A stretch of 64,000 bases of DNA from Siphonodentalium dalli (lineage: Eukaryota > Mollusca > Scaphopoda > Gadilida > Siphonodentaliidae), in the NCBI GenBank assembly GCA_032622095.1, contig CP136068.1, positions 126,917,989 through 126,981,988 of the forward strand, written 5' to 3'. Shown here one piece after another: positions 22,566-34,273 of the stretch (position 1 is its first letter; each line of letters opens with the position of its first letter). The notes below the pieces were generated by a model. The model was not told the origin of the DNA and did no database searches. It saw nothing but the letters and a program-made list of their open reading frames with translations. Position numbers and translations under genes: made by a program.

Positions 22566-23047
22566 TAGATCATTTGTGACCCGCCATATCAAATCCAGTC
22601 GGAAGTCGGGATTTTTTTACCCTGTGCCAATGCATTCTCTTATATATGCGAGTCGACCATAGGTCGCTTCGCATATATAAGAGAATGCATTGGCCTAACA
22701 ATTTTTTATCATTTTTTTAAAATAAATGTTTCTTACAATTTTTAGGACATAAAATAAAAAACATCCATTACCCTGCAGGGAGCCCCACACATATATAGAA
22801 GTATATAGAAGAGTGTCGTCTGCTCATGTTTGTCTGGGGCTCTGTATGGGTGAAATTATAAAATCGTTAAAGAATACACTAAGAAAAAATTATTAAAATT
22901 GTAAAAAATTGTTAGGCCAATGCATTCTCTTATATATGCGAGGCGACCTATGGTCGACTCGCATATATAAGAGAATGCATTGGCACAGGGTAAAAAAAAT
23001 CCCGACTTACGACTGGATTTGATATGGCGGGTCACATTTGATCTGAA
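22566..23047. mobile_element. MITE family C carrying the same palindrome pair as family A
   Basis: Outer inverted repeats (GTGACCCGCCATATCAAATCC ends, about 22572-22625 and 22985-23035) enclose two 67-bp hairpin palindromes (near 22627-22693 and 22916-22982) almost identical to those of family A. TTAA and the CCCTTTACCC ends of family A are absent. The central spacer is unrelated to family A and includes a GGAGCCCCACA...TGTCTGGGGCTC inverted repeat. Confidence 0.75.
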
Positions 23048-23563
23048 CCAAAAATTGTATGTGTGTTTATCAGCCAAAAATATGGGTCGATAGTTGAAGA
23101 ATTAATTTGGACCAATGATTTGTGCACGAGTTACGATCCCTTTTTTCACTAACTTGATTTGACCTGAGTTCGATCTGTGTTAACATTTTATGGGCGTATT
23201 TAGCCACATCCCAGTGGTGATCATGCTATGATATGACTTCAATAGATAATTCATATAGAAGTTTTTATATACTTCCTTTAGGAATAATCATCTTAAAATA
23301 AAATTTAATGACAACTATTACCATTCACCATCATCATAAAAACCGGCATATCAAGTCTTTGTAATCTGTTATTTTTGAAGTTCAAACACACACTACTGTC
23401 AATCGAGAAAATTACGTATTCATTACTATGCTGCAATAAAAGGTTATACGTCGTACCAATCTCAACGGCACGGCAATTCGAACATGGAACCAAGTCTGAG
23501 TGTAGTGTGCCTGTTATTTACAGATTGAGGTCCCTAGAGGTCGCTATGACGCTATCCCACATA

Positions 23564-23844
23564 GCGGGCAAGCATAACTAAATTCACCCTCTGGGGACTT
23601 CATTCTGCATGGCCTCATCTGCTATGGGAGACATAGACTCAGATTGAAATTCCCAAATGGTGAATATTATGATGTACACCCATTGGGTGCCTCGATTATG
23701 CAATATGTCGTCTTTCAATTTAGGGATTTAGAAATAGCATCTATGTGAATGAGTTTCTATAGAAATTTTATAATAAAGAAACTTTCCAGAGAAGATGAGG
23801 CATAAGCAGAATGAGGTCCACAGAGAGTGAATTTGGTGATGGTG
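23564..23844. mobile_element. TIR family I, copy 2
   Basis: Starts GCGGGCAAGCATAACTAAAT, continues ACCCTCTGGGGACTTCATT, and ends with GATGAGGC...AATGAGGTCCACAGAG and GAATTTGGTGATG. The right terminus is damaged. The interior resembles copy 1 at 13529-13822. Confidence 0.6.
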
Positions 23845-24443
23845 TTTTTTTTATGGGAGATGTTATTACCATGCGAAAGCGGAAATGGACGAGCGGTTGA
23901 GATTGATCAGTCGCTTTGAAAAGCCGACGAATATCCTACCGGATATATACCTCTCTAGATGTGTCCATTTGATTTCATTTCTGCGACGACGCGGCATTCC
24001 CAACATGACGTAATAAACCGTTTCCAAATATGGAGTTCATTCCCGGTGTAGTAAATGTGTGTGAGAATCGTAGTATTTAGACAATAGTTATAAATACAAC
24101 AAGATGCGAAAGAATTCAGGAATATCTTTGACTGATAAAAACTCTCCTATATTGTGACGAGTAAAATGAATTATGGATATATCGCTCGCCTGTATTCAGT
24201 TTTCCAACAATAGTTGAATTTGATAATGCGTGGGAAAATTGTCAACACGTCATCGATCTCAGATCTGTGAAGTGATCTGTTATGCCATAAACCAATGAAA
24301 TCGCGCGTAGTCTGCGCAACTCTCCAATGAAATGGAGGGAATCCCTTCAAAGCAGAAGCTAATTTTAATAGAGAGTTCAAGAGACGTACATTCGATATTG
24401 GATTTCGTAGGCTTTTCAAAGAGACTGGATATTGCTGTCATAC

Positions 24444-24638
24444 CTGATGGTGACGACGTCTCCGAATGACATGGCCCTGTTGTTGACCTGGGCAATGAAG
24501 AGTGCTGCCACTGCCTCGTATAGCGCCGTGCCGTCCATGTTGATCGTAGCGCCCACCGGGATTACAAACGAACTCACACGAGGATCAATGTGGTTGTTTG
24601 TCTCGAGACAATGTAACGTCACGGGCATAGTAGCCGAA
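24444..24638 (-). CDS. Excitatory amino-acid transporter exon (end of HP1, TM7)
   Basis: Encodes [15 protein letters not shown], the end of hairpin 1, then [30 protein letters not shown], which is TM7. It contains the NMDGT motif, which forms part of the sodium and substrate sites in SLC1 proteins. The acceptor is CTTCAG|TTCGG and the donor is ATCAG|GTATGA. The length of 195 nt keeps phase: the serine codon is split with the previous exon and the last codon with the next. Confidence 0.95.
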
Positions 24639-24892
24639 CTGAAGACGAGAGACTGTTTGTTAAAGACTATGAATTATCAAAATATCATTGTAGGAAATAT
24701 AATCTAGAAAAAATTACAAACATTGCTCACAATTACAATGGTGATAGTATAGTTGTAACGCCAAATACATGGTTTTGCTAAGACGAAAGTTTTGGTAGAA
24801 TCTTTTGCCTGCCATATGTACTACCCAACTGGCAATTTTGCATATCAACTGATAGAAAGGTATGGAGCTTCCTGCAAGTTTGCGAAAACCAT

Positions 24893-25045
24893 GTATCAAC
24901 GCATTCTCTTATATATGCGAGTCTCCCATAATATGATACATTGGCCTAACAATATATATACATTGACATTGTAAGCCATTGCATTCTCTTATACACGCGA
25001 GGCTCTATAGAAGACTTACATATATAACAGAATGCACTGGCACAT
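24893..25045. mobile_element. Decayed palindrome pair of the family A/C type
   Basis: Two degraded copies of the GCATTCTCTTATATATGCGAG palindrome lie about 85 bp apart, each with the second arm mutated. It sits in the intron between the HP1/TM6 and TM7 exons. Confidence 0.6.
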
Positions 25046-25605
25046 GACCTTTAATGCTGCACCAGTGCAACTCCCGTCATAAAGCACTTTGAACCGATAC
25101 ACCTTATAGATCAATGTCCGAGGGTAATAACTTTTACAATTGCACTTTTGAAGTTCACACACAAAAAAACTCGAAATTTCGCACCATTTCCCAGTTGAAT
25201 TTGGGGAAACGATTTCAGTAATCATTATTCCATTGACTCCGCCCACTGCCACTGCCACAGCCACATCTACAACCTACATGTGTTTGATTGGGAGCCGGTT
25301 CCCCTGTGTATACATAGCCGATCACATGGGACACCGTCTCTCACACAAATAACAACAAAACTTTCATTCCTGCAAAACCATCGACTTGAATTCATCAGCA
25401 GCTGAACGCCAGGGGAGAGGAGCTTCACTAAGTTTCGTAACTTGTGCTCCGATCCCCTGTGCACCCACAACATCATCCATATATTATGTTTGTAAATTAT
25501 TCCATGTAATTGTGGGTCACAATAAATATGTTCAAACAAACGATTTTAAGTGGCAGTAACGTGCGTGTAACCACTTCGTTCCAATAATGTCTTCATTTTA
25601 CTGAC

Positions 25606-25839
25606 CTTGATGATGTTCCAAATGCTGTAGCAAGGGCTTGTGACATCCCGAACACGAACGTGTAGGGGTTCTTTCTAGTTGCTAAGAAGTAGAACCCGGG
25701 CAGCACGAGGCCACCATGAACGATGAGGCCTCCCAGAACGGTAAGGAAATAGAACCCCACCTTACCGATCAGTACGCCGAAGTCCTCCATCTCAACAATC
25801 TTAGCGGCGATGAGGAACGTGATGCCAACAGGCGAATAC
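25606..25839 (-). CDS. Excitatory amino-acid transporter exon (TM6 and start of HP1)
   Basis: Begins inside the Trp codon of the conserved WYSP(V/L)GI motif, runs through [13 protein letters not shown] and [20 protein letters not shown] (TM6), then [13 protein letters not shown] and [13 protein letters not shown], the start of the serine-rich HP1 tip. The RKNP motif and GTSSS tip are SLC1 hallmarks. The acceptor is CTCTTGCAG and the donor is CATCAAG|GTCAGT. 234 nt, phase-consistent. The preceding intron is about 20 kb and contains the 8.1-kb tandem duplication. Confidence 0.95.
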
Positions 25840-25919
25840 CTGCAAGAGGATCACAACGTTACATGTAGTTATCACACCTGGTTAAGTTGTCATACTAATT
25901 TGCCAGCCTGTTTTCCTGA

Positions 25920-26240
25920 AAACCAGCCAATTATAACCTGTTTTATGTAGATAATCTGCTTGGAATCGCCTCACTTTGAGTCGATAATGTGCTGAAAATT
26001 ACTCATTATGAGGCGATTTTAAGCAGATCATGTGCGGAAAATGACACAACTAAGCCAACTCATGACTTTTCGGGTGTACGCTCTCTAAATAATGTTTTCA
26101 CTGTGACCCGCGTTATAAAACGAAATAACGGGCAAGAGTTGATTTTCTGCTTATTTCATAATCAAATAATCACATTATGTGTATATTTCACAGTATAGGT
26201 CGATTATGCGCGTATTTCCGCGAGGATATGTTGCATTTGC
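25920..26240. repeat. Interspersed repeat family K, copy 1
   Basis: A 300-320-bp repeat beginning GTTTTATGTAGATAATCTGC and ending GCGTATTTCCGCGAGGATAT. Copies sit inside the Gypsy integrase (30509-30831, 38592-38914) and in reverse at about 48525-48790, with a fragment at 49705-49780. It holds internal inverted repeats (GGCGATT/AATCGCC). Non-coding; class unassigned. Confidence 0.65.
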
Positions 26241-26369
26241 TATGATGTTGGTGGGTCCTGCTGAATTTATATGATGCTTGTATGGCACAGTGATGCTGTT
26301 AAGAACGAGTTGCTAAATCAATTAAGACGAAACCAAGCCTAGGTTGAGTGATATACCCTTAAACTTTAT

Positions 26370-28165
26370 GGCCGGATTCGTCATCTCCGGTTTAAACCTC
26401 AGATATTAAACCTGGTTTAAACCTACATTGGCGATCCAGCCAAACCGGGTCTAAGGGGGCGTTTTTGTCGTTCAGTTACCAACTAATTGACAACTCGATT
26501 TGGTGATATGAGCACACAGTCAAACTACCATCTTACCTATCGGACCAACAGACAAGCCGATACAACGGTTAATGACATGTCATAAATCATCGCGAACGCG
26601 TGCACGATTTATTCATTGAGAAATGAGTATCGCTCATGGACCATTAATCCGATCTCTTTGTGTGTTTAAATCAATCTGACAAAGGGCGTGTCTCTCAACA
26701 CGAGCTTCACGCGTGTTTATCACTTTGTTTGTGATTGATCTTCTGCAAGATGCTTTACCCGCAAAGACATAATTTGGTGTATTTACATGTATATCTGTAT
26801 ATATTAAGGGTATAGGAGCTGTATATCTGTATGTCCGTTTGTCTGTTCGCAACTGTTCTAAAACTGATTTAAAAATAAGAAAAATTTAATTTAGGAGTTG
26901 TATCTAACAAGAAACAATATTTAAAATTTATATTAATATTTGTTTGTTTTAAATTTAACTAAATTTTGTTTAAATTAAAATGTTCAAATGATCAAAACGT
27001 TCGCAAATGTGACGCAGGCTCCTTTCGCACGAAGGGGCCGCAGGCCCCTCTGACGCTGAATAAAGGCTCCATAATCGAGTCAATCCTGGACCAAGAGGTC
27101 AGTCAAGTAAAAGCAATTTGTTTATGAGTACATATCAGATGTGGCATCTGAACTGTTTGAAGTGGACAACTATACAGAGGCAGAGCTTTTAATAAAGAAA
27201 TATATTACATGCGTTGCTTTTTTTTCAATGTAATAAATTTTCCGTCATGCCGGAAATCAAAAAGTTCCCAGGTTTTGAACTAGTGGAATATTATGGGAAT
27301 TTATGGGCGGAGCCAGAATAGAACTTTGTGGCATGATCTACTTCAAAATAAGTTATCAAATTTGACTCATATAGCAATATTAGTTTAGGATTGCAAACTA
27401 TGTGTATAGCATATCTGGTCATGCAGTACCATCGTTTTGGTGTTTAAAAATTAAAACGATGAATCATTCAAATGAATTCGTAGATACATCATTATTTGTG
27501 ATTGCCACAAGCCAAAAAAAAAAACCCCAGAAGATAGTTGTAAAAATCATACTGAAGGAACATGTCCATATCTGAGCAAAGCTCGCGTGCGAATGAATCA
27601 ACTGTGACATGATAACACCAGTCGGCAGCCGCAACTTAGACACGCCCTCACTCGAGATAATTTACAGCTCCACTCTTTGATTGATTGTTTGACAATTCTA
27701 AACCGCGATCAAGAAAAGACGGATTCGTCATCTCAAGTTTAGCCTCGGTAAAGCTGGTTTAGCTGGACCGCCGAATTAGATGGTTTAGTTGCCTGTTTAA
27801 ACTTATAAAACGCAAACAAAACATCGAAATTGACAAAAACTTATCCCCACACGCTTTATAGGTGTGAGTGCTTCTCGCTTATAAATTTCAATTAAAATAT
27901 GGTCGCTGTCGTAATTATTGATTTTCACAATCAATAAAACGAGGCGGTCCGCACAAGGAAAGTACAATTAATTATCTCGACGATACAGAGACACTACTGC
28001 TAAACCACTGCCTGGCTAGACCAGGTTTAAACCATAGATGACGAATGCGTCACTTAGACCTGCGGTCGCGGGATTAGACCACGGATTTTGCTGACTCACG
28101 GCGGTTTAAACCTAGAGGTTTACGTAGACCAGGTTTAAACCTGAGATGACGAATCGGGCCTATAT
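26370..28165. mobile_element. TIR element family J, with internal relic ends
   Basis: Left end near 26370, GGCCGGATTCGTCATCTC then GGTTTAAACC; right end near 28120-28165, GGTTTAAACCTGAGATGACG then AATCGGGCC. Similar ends occur inside (27718-27745, 28015-28055), so several nested or decayed copies are likely. Related GGTTTAGACTAGG sequence is at 33380-33545 and 41450-41610. The interior shows no recognisable protein. Confidence 0.5.
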
Positions 28166-28554
28166 GTTAATATATTCCTTAAATGTCGCAAATAATGTAG
28201 GTCTCTATAGAAACAAAACACGTTATCTTTAGACACATACACTGAAAGATGTTATTCGACATAATGCAAACTCAATTTTGATAATCCATGTACATACGTT
28301 TCTGTTATCCTTTTAATTTTATAACAATGTATTGTAAATTGTTGCATATGGGAGAGGGGCTACCTAAGTTGAAATAACATCTGCCCCGATCCCTTTTGTA
28401 TATTTTTATATCAATAAAACATGTTTAAAGTAAAGTAGAAAGAGAACCGTTATCTTTCTAATATTACCAGTTTTGAGGTATATGGTTAATCAGAGTGATT
28501 TGAGAAAAAGCCAGTGTATGTACGAAAAAACATTTCAGAACATATTTAATAATA

Positions 28555-28985
28555 TATATATATAACAGAGTAGGATTTGTATGTCCGTCTATTCCTGATT
28601 TTCTCCCAGACCACTGAACCGATTTCAACAAATTTTAGTGTGTTGACTCGGTGTACCCCGGCGGATGCTATTAGGCGTTAGTTTTTTTTCCATAAAATTG
28701 ATTTTAATATTAAATTTTATTTAAAAAAACTTAAATAAAAAACTGTTTGTTTTAACTGGAACAAGGAGTCCAAAAAAAAGAAGAAATTTGTTATTTTAAA
28801 ATAATAAATTATTGTTTTAAATCAAAATGTTTAAAAGATCAAAATGTGCATGCCCATTTGTACAGGTGACACAGATCTGTTTGTTTTAAATTGAATAAGG
28901 AGTTCAATCTAAAAAAAAATAAAAATTGTTGTTTTAAATTAATAAATTATTGTTTTAGATCAAAATGTTTAAAGAGCAAAAGGAC
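28555..28985. repeat. AT-rich interspersed repeat upstream of Gypsy RNase H
   Basis: Contains TATATATATATAACAG, TGTATGTCCGTC, then repeated (T)TTAAATTAATAAATTATTGTTTTA blocks (about 28790-28850 and 28920-28975). A similar start lies at 26806-26850. It appears to truncate the Gypsy fragment at about 28985. No coding content. Confidence 0.4.
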
Positions 28986-29740
28986 GCTCTTATATCATCT
29001 CAGTATTGGCATTGCCTAACGCCAATGATCTCTTTATCCCCGTCACCGATGATAGCAACTTTGATATTGGTTTGAAGCTCCTACAACTCCAAGAGGGTAG
29101 AGAAAGAGTAATTAATTATGGCAGATTTTCCCTTTTCATCTCAACAAACACGTTGTTGTTCAACTAGAAGGGAGCTTCAGGTGGTAGTGCGGTTCACTCG
29201 TCTGTTTAGACACTATTTTTTGGGTAGAACTTGTTTCATTCGGACTGACCACATCAGCTTGAGATGGCTACAACTTCAGAGAGCCACAGAATCAGCTAGC
29301 ACGTTGGTTAGAAGAGTTAAGTATTTATGATATGGTGGTCGAGCACAGGCTAGGGGTGAAACACTAATGTAGATGCCCTGAGCTGGAAACCTACTAGTGG
29401 CAGCTGCACCAACTGCGTCACAGGCTGTAACTTATCTCAGCGTCCATGTGGTGGATGTAAATATTGTTGTCGCATTCATGAAAACTGGGCAAAATTTGAA
29501 GAGGAAGTGGAATATGTAGTGCCACTTGCTCAGGGGGAAATGAAATTTCATATTTCGTCACCACCATCCATGAGCCAAGTGTCCGAAGACAGACATTTCC
29601 TATATTGTGTCACCATGGAACAAATGGGAAGATTGGGTGGATGCAAGACGGACAGTGGGATCAGTCTGCCCCGGAAGTGGGTGACATATACACATAAAAT
29701 ATAGGGTAGCACAACAGCCATGTCTGTCTGCTAAGAATAT
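28986..29740 (+). pseudogene. Ty3/Gypsy RNase H and linker, decayed
   Basis: Fragment of a Ty3/Gypsy pol. RNase H reads VLALPNANDLFIPVTDDSNF (29010 on), then, after a frameshift near 29130, STRRELQVVVRFTRLFRHYF and IRTDHISLRWLQ, with the TDH and SLRWL motifs. After 29330 the frame shifts again into a region with DALS and a Cys-rich RPCGGCKYCCRIHEN stretch, the usual linker to integrase. Several stops make it inactive. Sequence left of 28985 is a different repeat. This part lies outside the tandem duplication, so only the downstream part exists twice. Confidence 0.8.
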
Positions 29741-30039
29741 CTCCCATGATCCAATCAGTTTGGCAGAGATATGTAGCATGACAATTGGTAATGACACAAC
29801 GAACGGTCCCTACTATATCACCAGTAGTAAAGTGGTTGGATCCAGGGGCAGAGCCTAAAGAACGTGGCTTGTTTCTTTGCAATCCTGCTACTAAATATTT
29901 TTGGTTGGTTGAACAGAATACATTTTCTCTTCAAAGTGATGTACAACATTCAGAGGGGTTGTGAACAATATCTAGTGCTGCCTTCTACTAAGTTTGTATC
30001 TAGGTTCTCGCCATAGCTCAAGCTATCCCAGAATATGAG

Positions 30040-31135
30040 CACCAGGGGTGGTCAAGATGAGATCCCGGTTCAGGAAAGAGTTTTACTAGTATCGTATTTT
30101 GGATGTAGTGGAATAGGTACATTATGATGTATACCTGATCGTTCACAAAATGGGTGGAATGCAATCACACGCCTGACCAGCTAGCAGACAACAGCTTGCA
30201 CTGCAGTCAAAGAGTTTTTCCGTAGGTATGGTTGTCCGCTACACATTCTCATGATTACGGGGGCATGTTTTGAGAGCAAACTTTTTACCACAATGTGTGA
30301 GTTGCTCCCAATCCATAAGACCCGCACTATACCTTATCGACCTTCTGCAAATCGGTCCTCAGAACGCAAGAACAGAATGTTAATGAACGCCATTAGGTGT
30401 TATGTTGACAGAAGCCAGAATAAATTATTGCCACAACTGGCAGGGGAAATTCGGTCATCCGTCCACCCAGCCTATTTACGGAAAACCCGCACATTTTTCT
30501 GCTCATAATATAAGTTGTTTTACGTAGATAATCTGCTTGGAATCGCCTCATTTTGATTTGATAATGTGCTGAACATTAGAGCGATTTATTCACATTATCG
30601 ACTCATGAGACGATTCTAAGCAGCTTATGTGCAGACAATGACACAAATAAACCCACTTTCGACTTTCCAGGAGTACGCTCTTTAACATGTGTTTTCACTG
30701 GCCCGCGCCATAAAACGAAATAACGAATATGACTCGATTATCTGCTTATTTCAGAATCAAATATTCACATTATGTACTTATTTCACATTATAGGTCGATT
30801 ATGTGCGTATTTACGAGAGGATATGTTGATCCACCGGATGACAGGGAAAACTCCAAATAAACTGATGTTAGGGAGAGAGAGAGCTTAATCTGGTGATTGC
30901 TTAAAAAATCGGACTCCCAGAGGAAACTGGCATACCTGAATATGTAAGGAACACGAAACCGGAAATTAAACACTCATGAACTAGTCCGGGAAGATGTAAG
31001 AAGATGAAATGAGACTATGGTGTACATACAAGATTGGAGATCCGATTTATCTGCTAGATACATCTTCAAAATTGGGAAGTACCGAGATATGTGTCCACCC
31101 TGGAAGGGCCCTGGTGTAGTTAGTTAGATCTACAC
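30040..31135 (+). pseudogene. Ty3/Gypsy integrase, decayed and interrupted (unit 1)
   Basis: Integrase remnants: a zinc-domain end (GVVKMRSRFRKEFY near 30047), core residues TTACTAVKEFFRRYGCPLHI near 30200, CFESKLFTTMCELLPIHKTR, and PYRPSANRSSERKNRMLMN carrying the third acidic residue of the DDE triad. The second Asp region (HSD in relatives) reads LMITG, so it is mutated. Frames 30251-30508 then meet repeat K (30509-30831). After it TGKTPNKLMLGRE (30838 on) and YKIGDPIYLLD (31030) continue the integrase C-terminal region. A stretch between the zinc domain and the core is missing. Confidence 0.8.
30509..30831. repeat. Interspersed repeat family K inside Gypsy integrase
   Basis: Same family as 25920-26240. 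It splits the integrase coding sequence; integrase similarity resumes immediately after it. Repeated at 38592-38914 by the tandem duplication. Confidence 0.75.
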
Positions 31136-31148
31136 ACCATAGTGGTAC

Positions 31149-31418
31149 ATGTATAATGTATCTTTCAAAAACTCAAAAGTGGTTAACCACGACACAATCA
31201 AAATATGCTATGATCGGGGTTTGCCCCCTTGGCCAGAAAAGTGCCTCGAACGTTTTCGCAAGGAAGAGGGGGGTGTTTTCTGTACATTCAGAAAAAGGTG
31301 GAATGGAAACTTCACGATTCAATGTGGTTTGTGTATTGAGTGGTACCATGGGACATGTATCGGCATCACTCAAAAAGAGGCTGATGAGTTAGAAACTTTC
31401 AAATATGCTAAATGTTGA
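31149..31418 (+). pseudogene. Gypsy integrase C-terminus fused to a PHD-finger-like domain (unit 1)
   Basis: An intact 89-codon frame, probably the end of the integrase polyprotein rather than a separate gene. Residues 1-36 (VVNHDTIKICYDRGLPPW) are the usual integrase tail. Residues 42-89 form a PHD finger: FCTF, then IQCGLC, EWYHGTC and a final YAKC. Six of eight Cys4-His-Cys3 zinc ligands remain; the second Cys is Phe and the seventh Tyr. PHD fingers usually read histone H3 tails. In chromoviruses a chromodomain occupies this position, so this may have been a chromatin-targeting tail. The identical frame recurs at 39232-39501. Confidence 0.75.
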
Positions 31419-31770
31419 CCTGGGTTTTCTTTCCAGACATGGGCACCATATAGTCTGCTTTTCGAATCAGAGTCTGGATGGTCACCTCGACAGATCGAGG
31501 TCTCAGTGAATACGAATAAACAATCAGGAATTAACACTTGAGTCACTATGTCACAAATTTATTGGGGATGGATACACACTACCACATCTCCCATCAGTCA
31601 ATCAATTGGTTAGTCAATCAAATCAAAACTGTGTCGCTCAAAGTAACGTACCACTTAGAGTGTTCACATATATTAGTTTAGAAGATGTACCAAATGACAT
31701 CAACCCAATACAGGGGAATCGTCAAGTATTTATCTGCAACATATGACTCTCTGGGCAGAATCCAAACAGG

Positions 31771-32591
31771 ATGATGGCAAACATGCAGGGAGAAAATAGC
31801 AACATAAGAGTTGATAAAGAACATCACAACTTTAAGAGACATCTAATGCAGCCCCAACGCGGAAAGTCTAACCAGTTCTCTTTGTGTTTCAGGGGATTTA
31901 TCGACAGCACAAAGGGTGGTAACGTCCAATATGATGTCGAGTATATACAAGCCAGAACCGTGTCCAGTTAACGGGTGTGCGATGGACATTACGGGGGGAT
32001 TTCGAGCCCACACATTGCTGGCAGATAGAAGGGAGGACGGGATGAGGCCAGAGGATTTCCGGGCACATATTAGGACAGACTTTGTTATGATGGCCAGGAA
32101 ACACTCCCCTATTCAGGAGCCGGACACTCGAACATCAATGGAGTGCTTGCTTGGTTTGCTATGTTGGGTGAACCAACATAGAGATCCTAGGATCTTCCCA
32201 GTCATGCCGCTCAACGGGGTAAGGTTTAGCGATCATGGCTTTTGATAAAAATCTTCAGGTCACAGTACCTCCTGAAGGTTTCGTACTCTGTGCTGTGTTT
32301 AATATGCTGGAGAACTTTGATTCCAGTGCCACTTGACCGGATCAATATACAGTATCCGACAAGTGCACTTTGTATGATTCATTTAATGCGAGATAGGTTA
32401 TGAAAGGACTGTTTTCCTCAGAACTGTCGATCCAGATACAACAGCTGAATAAAGACCCACAAATGCAGTTGCACGACACCCCAACAATAGAGTTGGGGGC
32501 CTTCATTCTGGTGACCGCGTACGAAACCGACTCACCTGATCATACCCAGGTTGTCGGTTTCCCTGTAGCAAAACGGAGGAGAGCCTTCTGA
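31771..32591 (+). pseudogene. Unknown ORF downstream of Gypsy integrase (unit 1)
   Basis: Coding-like sequence in at least two frames: 31916-32245 (109 codons), then 32235-32591 in another frame with internal stops near 32334 and 32394. It contains CPVNGCAMDITGGFRAHTLL, resembling a zinc finger of CxxxxC...H type. The second part reads VTVPPEGFVLCAVFNML and LSIQIQQLNKD. It lies where a Gypsy element could carry an extra 3' ORF. I do not recognise the protein. The tandem copy has it with very few changes, which by itself shows recent duplication, not selection. Confidence 0.45.
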
Positions 32592-33684
32592 AATCCATCG
32601 ACACACCCTACAGCTCGTATTTATGGCCGGATCATTTAAAAAAATTGCAGACACGATTCTGATCACCTGTAGATTGGAACTATCAAATTTGAAAATTTTC
32701 GATGAAAAACATGGCCGCATGGTTTTTTAACGAATTTACTCTTTGTGTGACTAAATCCGTTGGCGCACCCCACAGACAACGAAAACATCCCTCATCCGAT
32801 CATCACCAAACATCATGTGGAATTTCGGGTGGCCCTCTAGTTTACTTCTTCTTTATCACTTTATTTATTGCTCAGAAAAATATTAACTCAATCCCAAGTT
32901 GAGCTAGAGTGTCATTTACACTTTCATTTATTTACCCACTGGTGTCATCCCTCATTATCAACTGATGGTGAAATCAAACCCCCCTACCAAGAGTTAAGTT
33001 CATACCTATTACATAATAGAAGCATTCTTAAAACCCTTTGTCTCATTATTTTGAAGCAAAATGACTCCATGAAAAAATTTACGGGGCAAGGAAATATTTT
33101 GTAAGCCGGGCTGCTGAGCCACCAACCCACCCCCGCCTAGTGTTCGAAAAAAAATGGCCGACCACCCCCCCCCCCCCCACCCCTCTTTATGTCAAAAATA
33201 ATTCTGTGAATACTGTGTTCGGATTCCAAACACTTACACGACATTGGCGGAAAAGAGCGTTCCGTTGTAGTCTATTCCTGATATGGTAGCAATAAAGAGC
33301 GTTTGTCTGACTTCTCCCGAAAAGTTGAAAACAGCTGAGAAATAAATGGCTGTGACTTTTTTGGCAAGACACTGAGGTCCGAATCGGCATCTCTGGTTTA
33401 GACTAGGTTTTATTCTAGACCAGTTTAAACTAGGTTTAAGTAGGATATAAACTTGGTTTTACTGTAGTTAAACTAGGTTTTGTGATAAACTCAGTTTAAG
33501 TTTGTGAATTCGATCTCAATTGAAACTAGGTTTTATTGACGTGATAAAGATATGGTAATATTACTAATTGTTAGTGGTGAATTGGCTATATAATCATCAG
33601 TATAAGCTTAGGTATATATGATTTATACGTACCATACGTCTCGTATCGAAAATATACTCAGCAGGTAGATACATAATCCACCAG
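32592..33684. other. Non-coding stretch with repeat fragments (unit 1)
   Basis: No gene. 33110-33185 is C-rich with a long C run. 33195-33370 matches 51690-51860 (GAATACTGTGTT..., GAGCGTTCCGTTGT, CTATTCCTGATATGGTAGCA). 33380-33545 resembles TIR family J ends. The three pieces appear to be nested remnants. Confidence 0.5.
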
Positions 33685-33997
33685 TTAACCCTTTACCCAA
33701 CAAACCGGCCAAAAACGCCCAAATAAAGCTTCAACAGCCTCAAATATCTTCGGTCTGTCTCAATAACACCATACACATATGGCTATCATTGGAACCGGTT
33801 CATTGACCACATTGTGATGGTTACAGTTATGCCATGTGCCAATGCATTCTCTTATATATGCGAGTCGACCATAGGTCGCCTCGCATATATAAGAGAATGC
33901 ATTGGCCTAAAAAAAACTTTTTACCATTTTTTTCTTATAATATTTTCTACATTCTTTGACAATTTGATCATTTTTAATATGTGTTAAGCCAATGCAT
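33685..33997. mobile_element. MITE family A, truncated copy (unit 1)
   Basis: Left TTAA (33685-33688) and TIR are present, the first 67-bp palindrome is intact (about 33840-33906), but the element stops inside the second palindrome at CCAATGCATTC, where a Helitron-like unit starts. Copied in unit 2 at 41760-42072. Confidence 0.8.
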
Positions 33998-34273
33998 TCT
34001 ATTATATATTTTGGAACTTCTGCCTATGTATTTATGTGTGTGTGTGTGTATGTATGTAAGTGTGTATGTGTGTGTGTATGTATGTATGTATGTATGCTGG
34101 ACCGTTCCGACTAAAATTTGGTATGTAGGCCTACTTTGATCCCGGGAACAATATGGGCGGGTCCATTTTCACGTGCGACCGTGTCCTTGACCTGGATCAT
34201 ATACGCTCATATAGGCATGTTTCTTGCAAAGAAATTCCTTAACATCCCGGACTAAGTCGGGCACATCAGCTAG
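33998..34273 (+). mobile_element. Helitron-like non-autonomous unit 1
   Basis: Starts TCTATTATATATTTTGGAAC, contains a TATG/TGTG microsatellite, then ACCGTGTCCTTGACC, a 3' hairpin CCCGGACTAAGTCGGG and ends CTAG followed by T. A TC start, a subterminal hairpin and a CTRR end followed by T are the hallmarks of Helitrons. No Rep/helicase gene is present. Confidence 0.55.
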
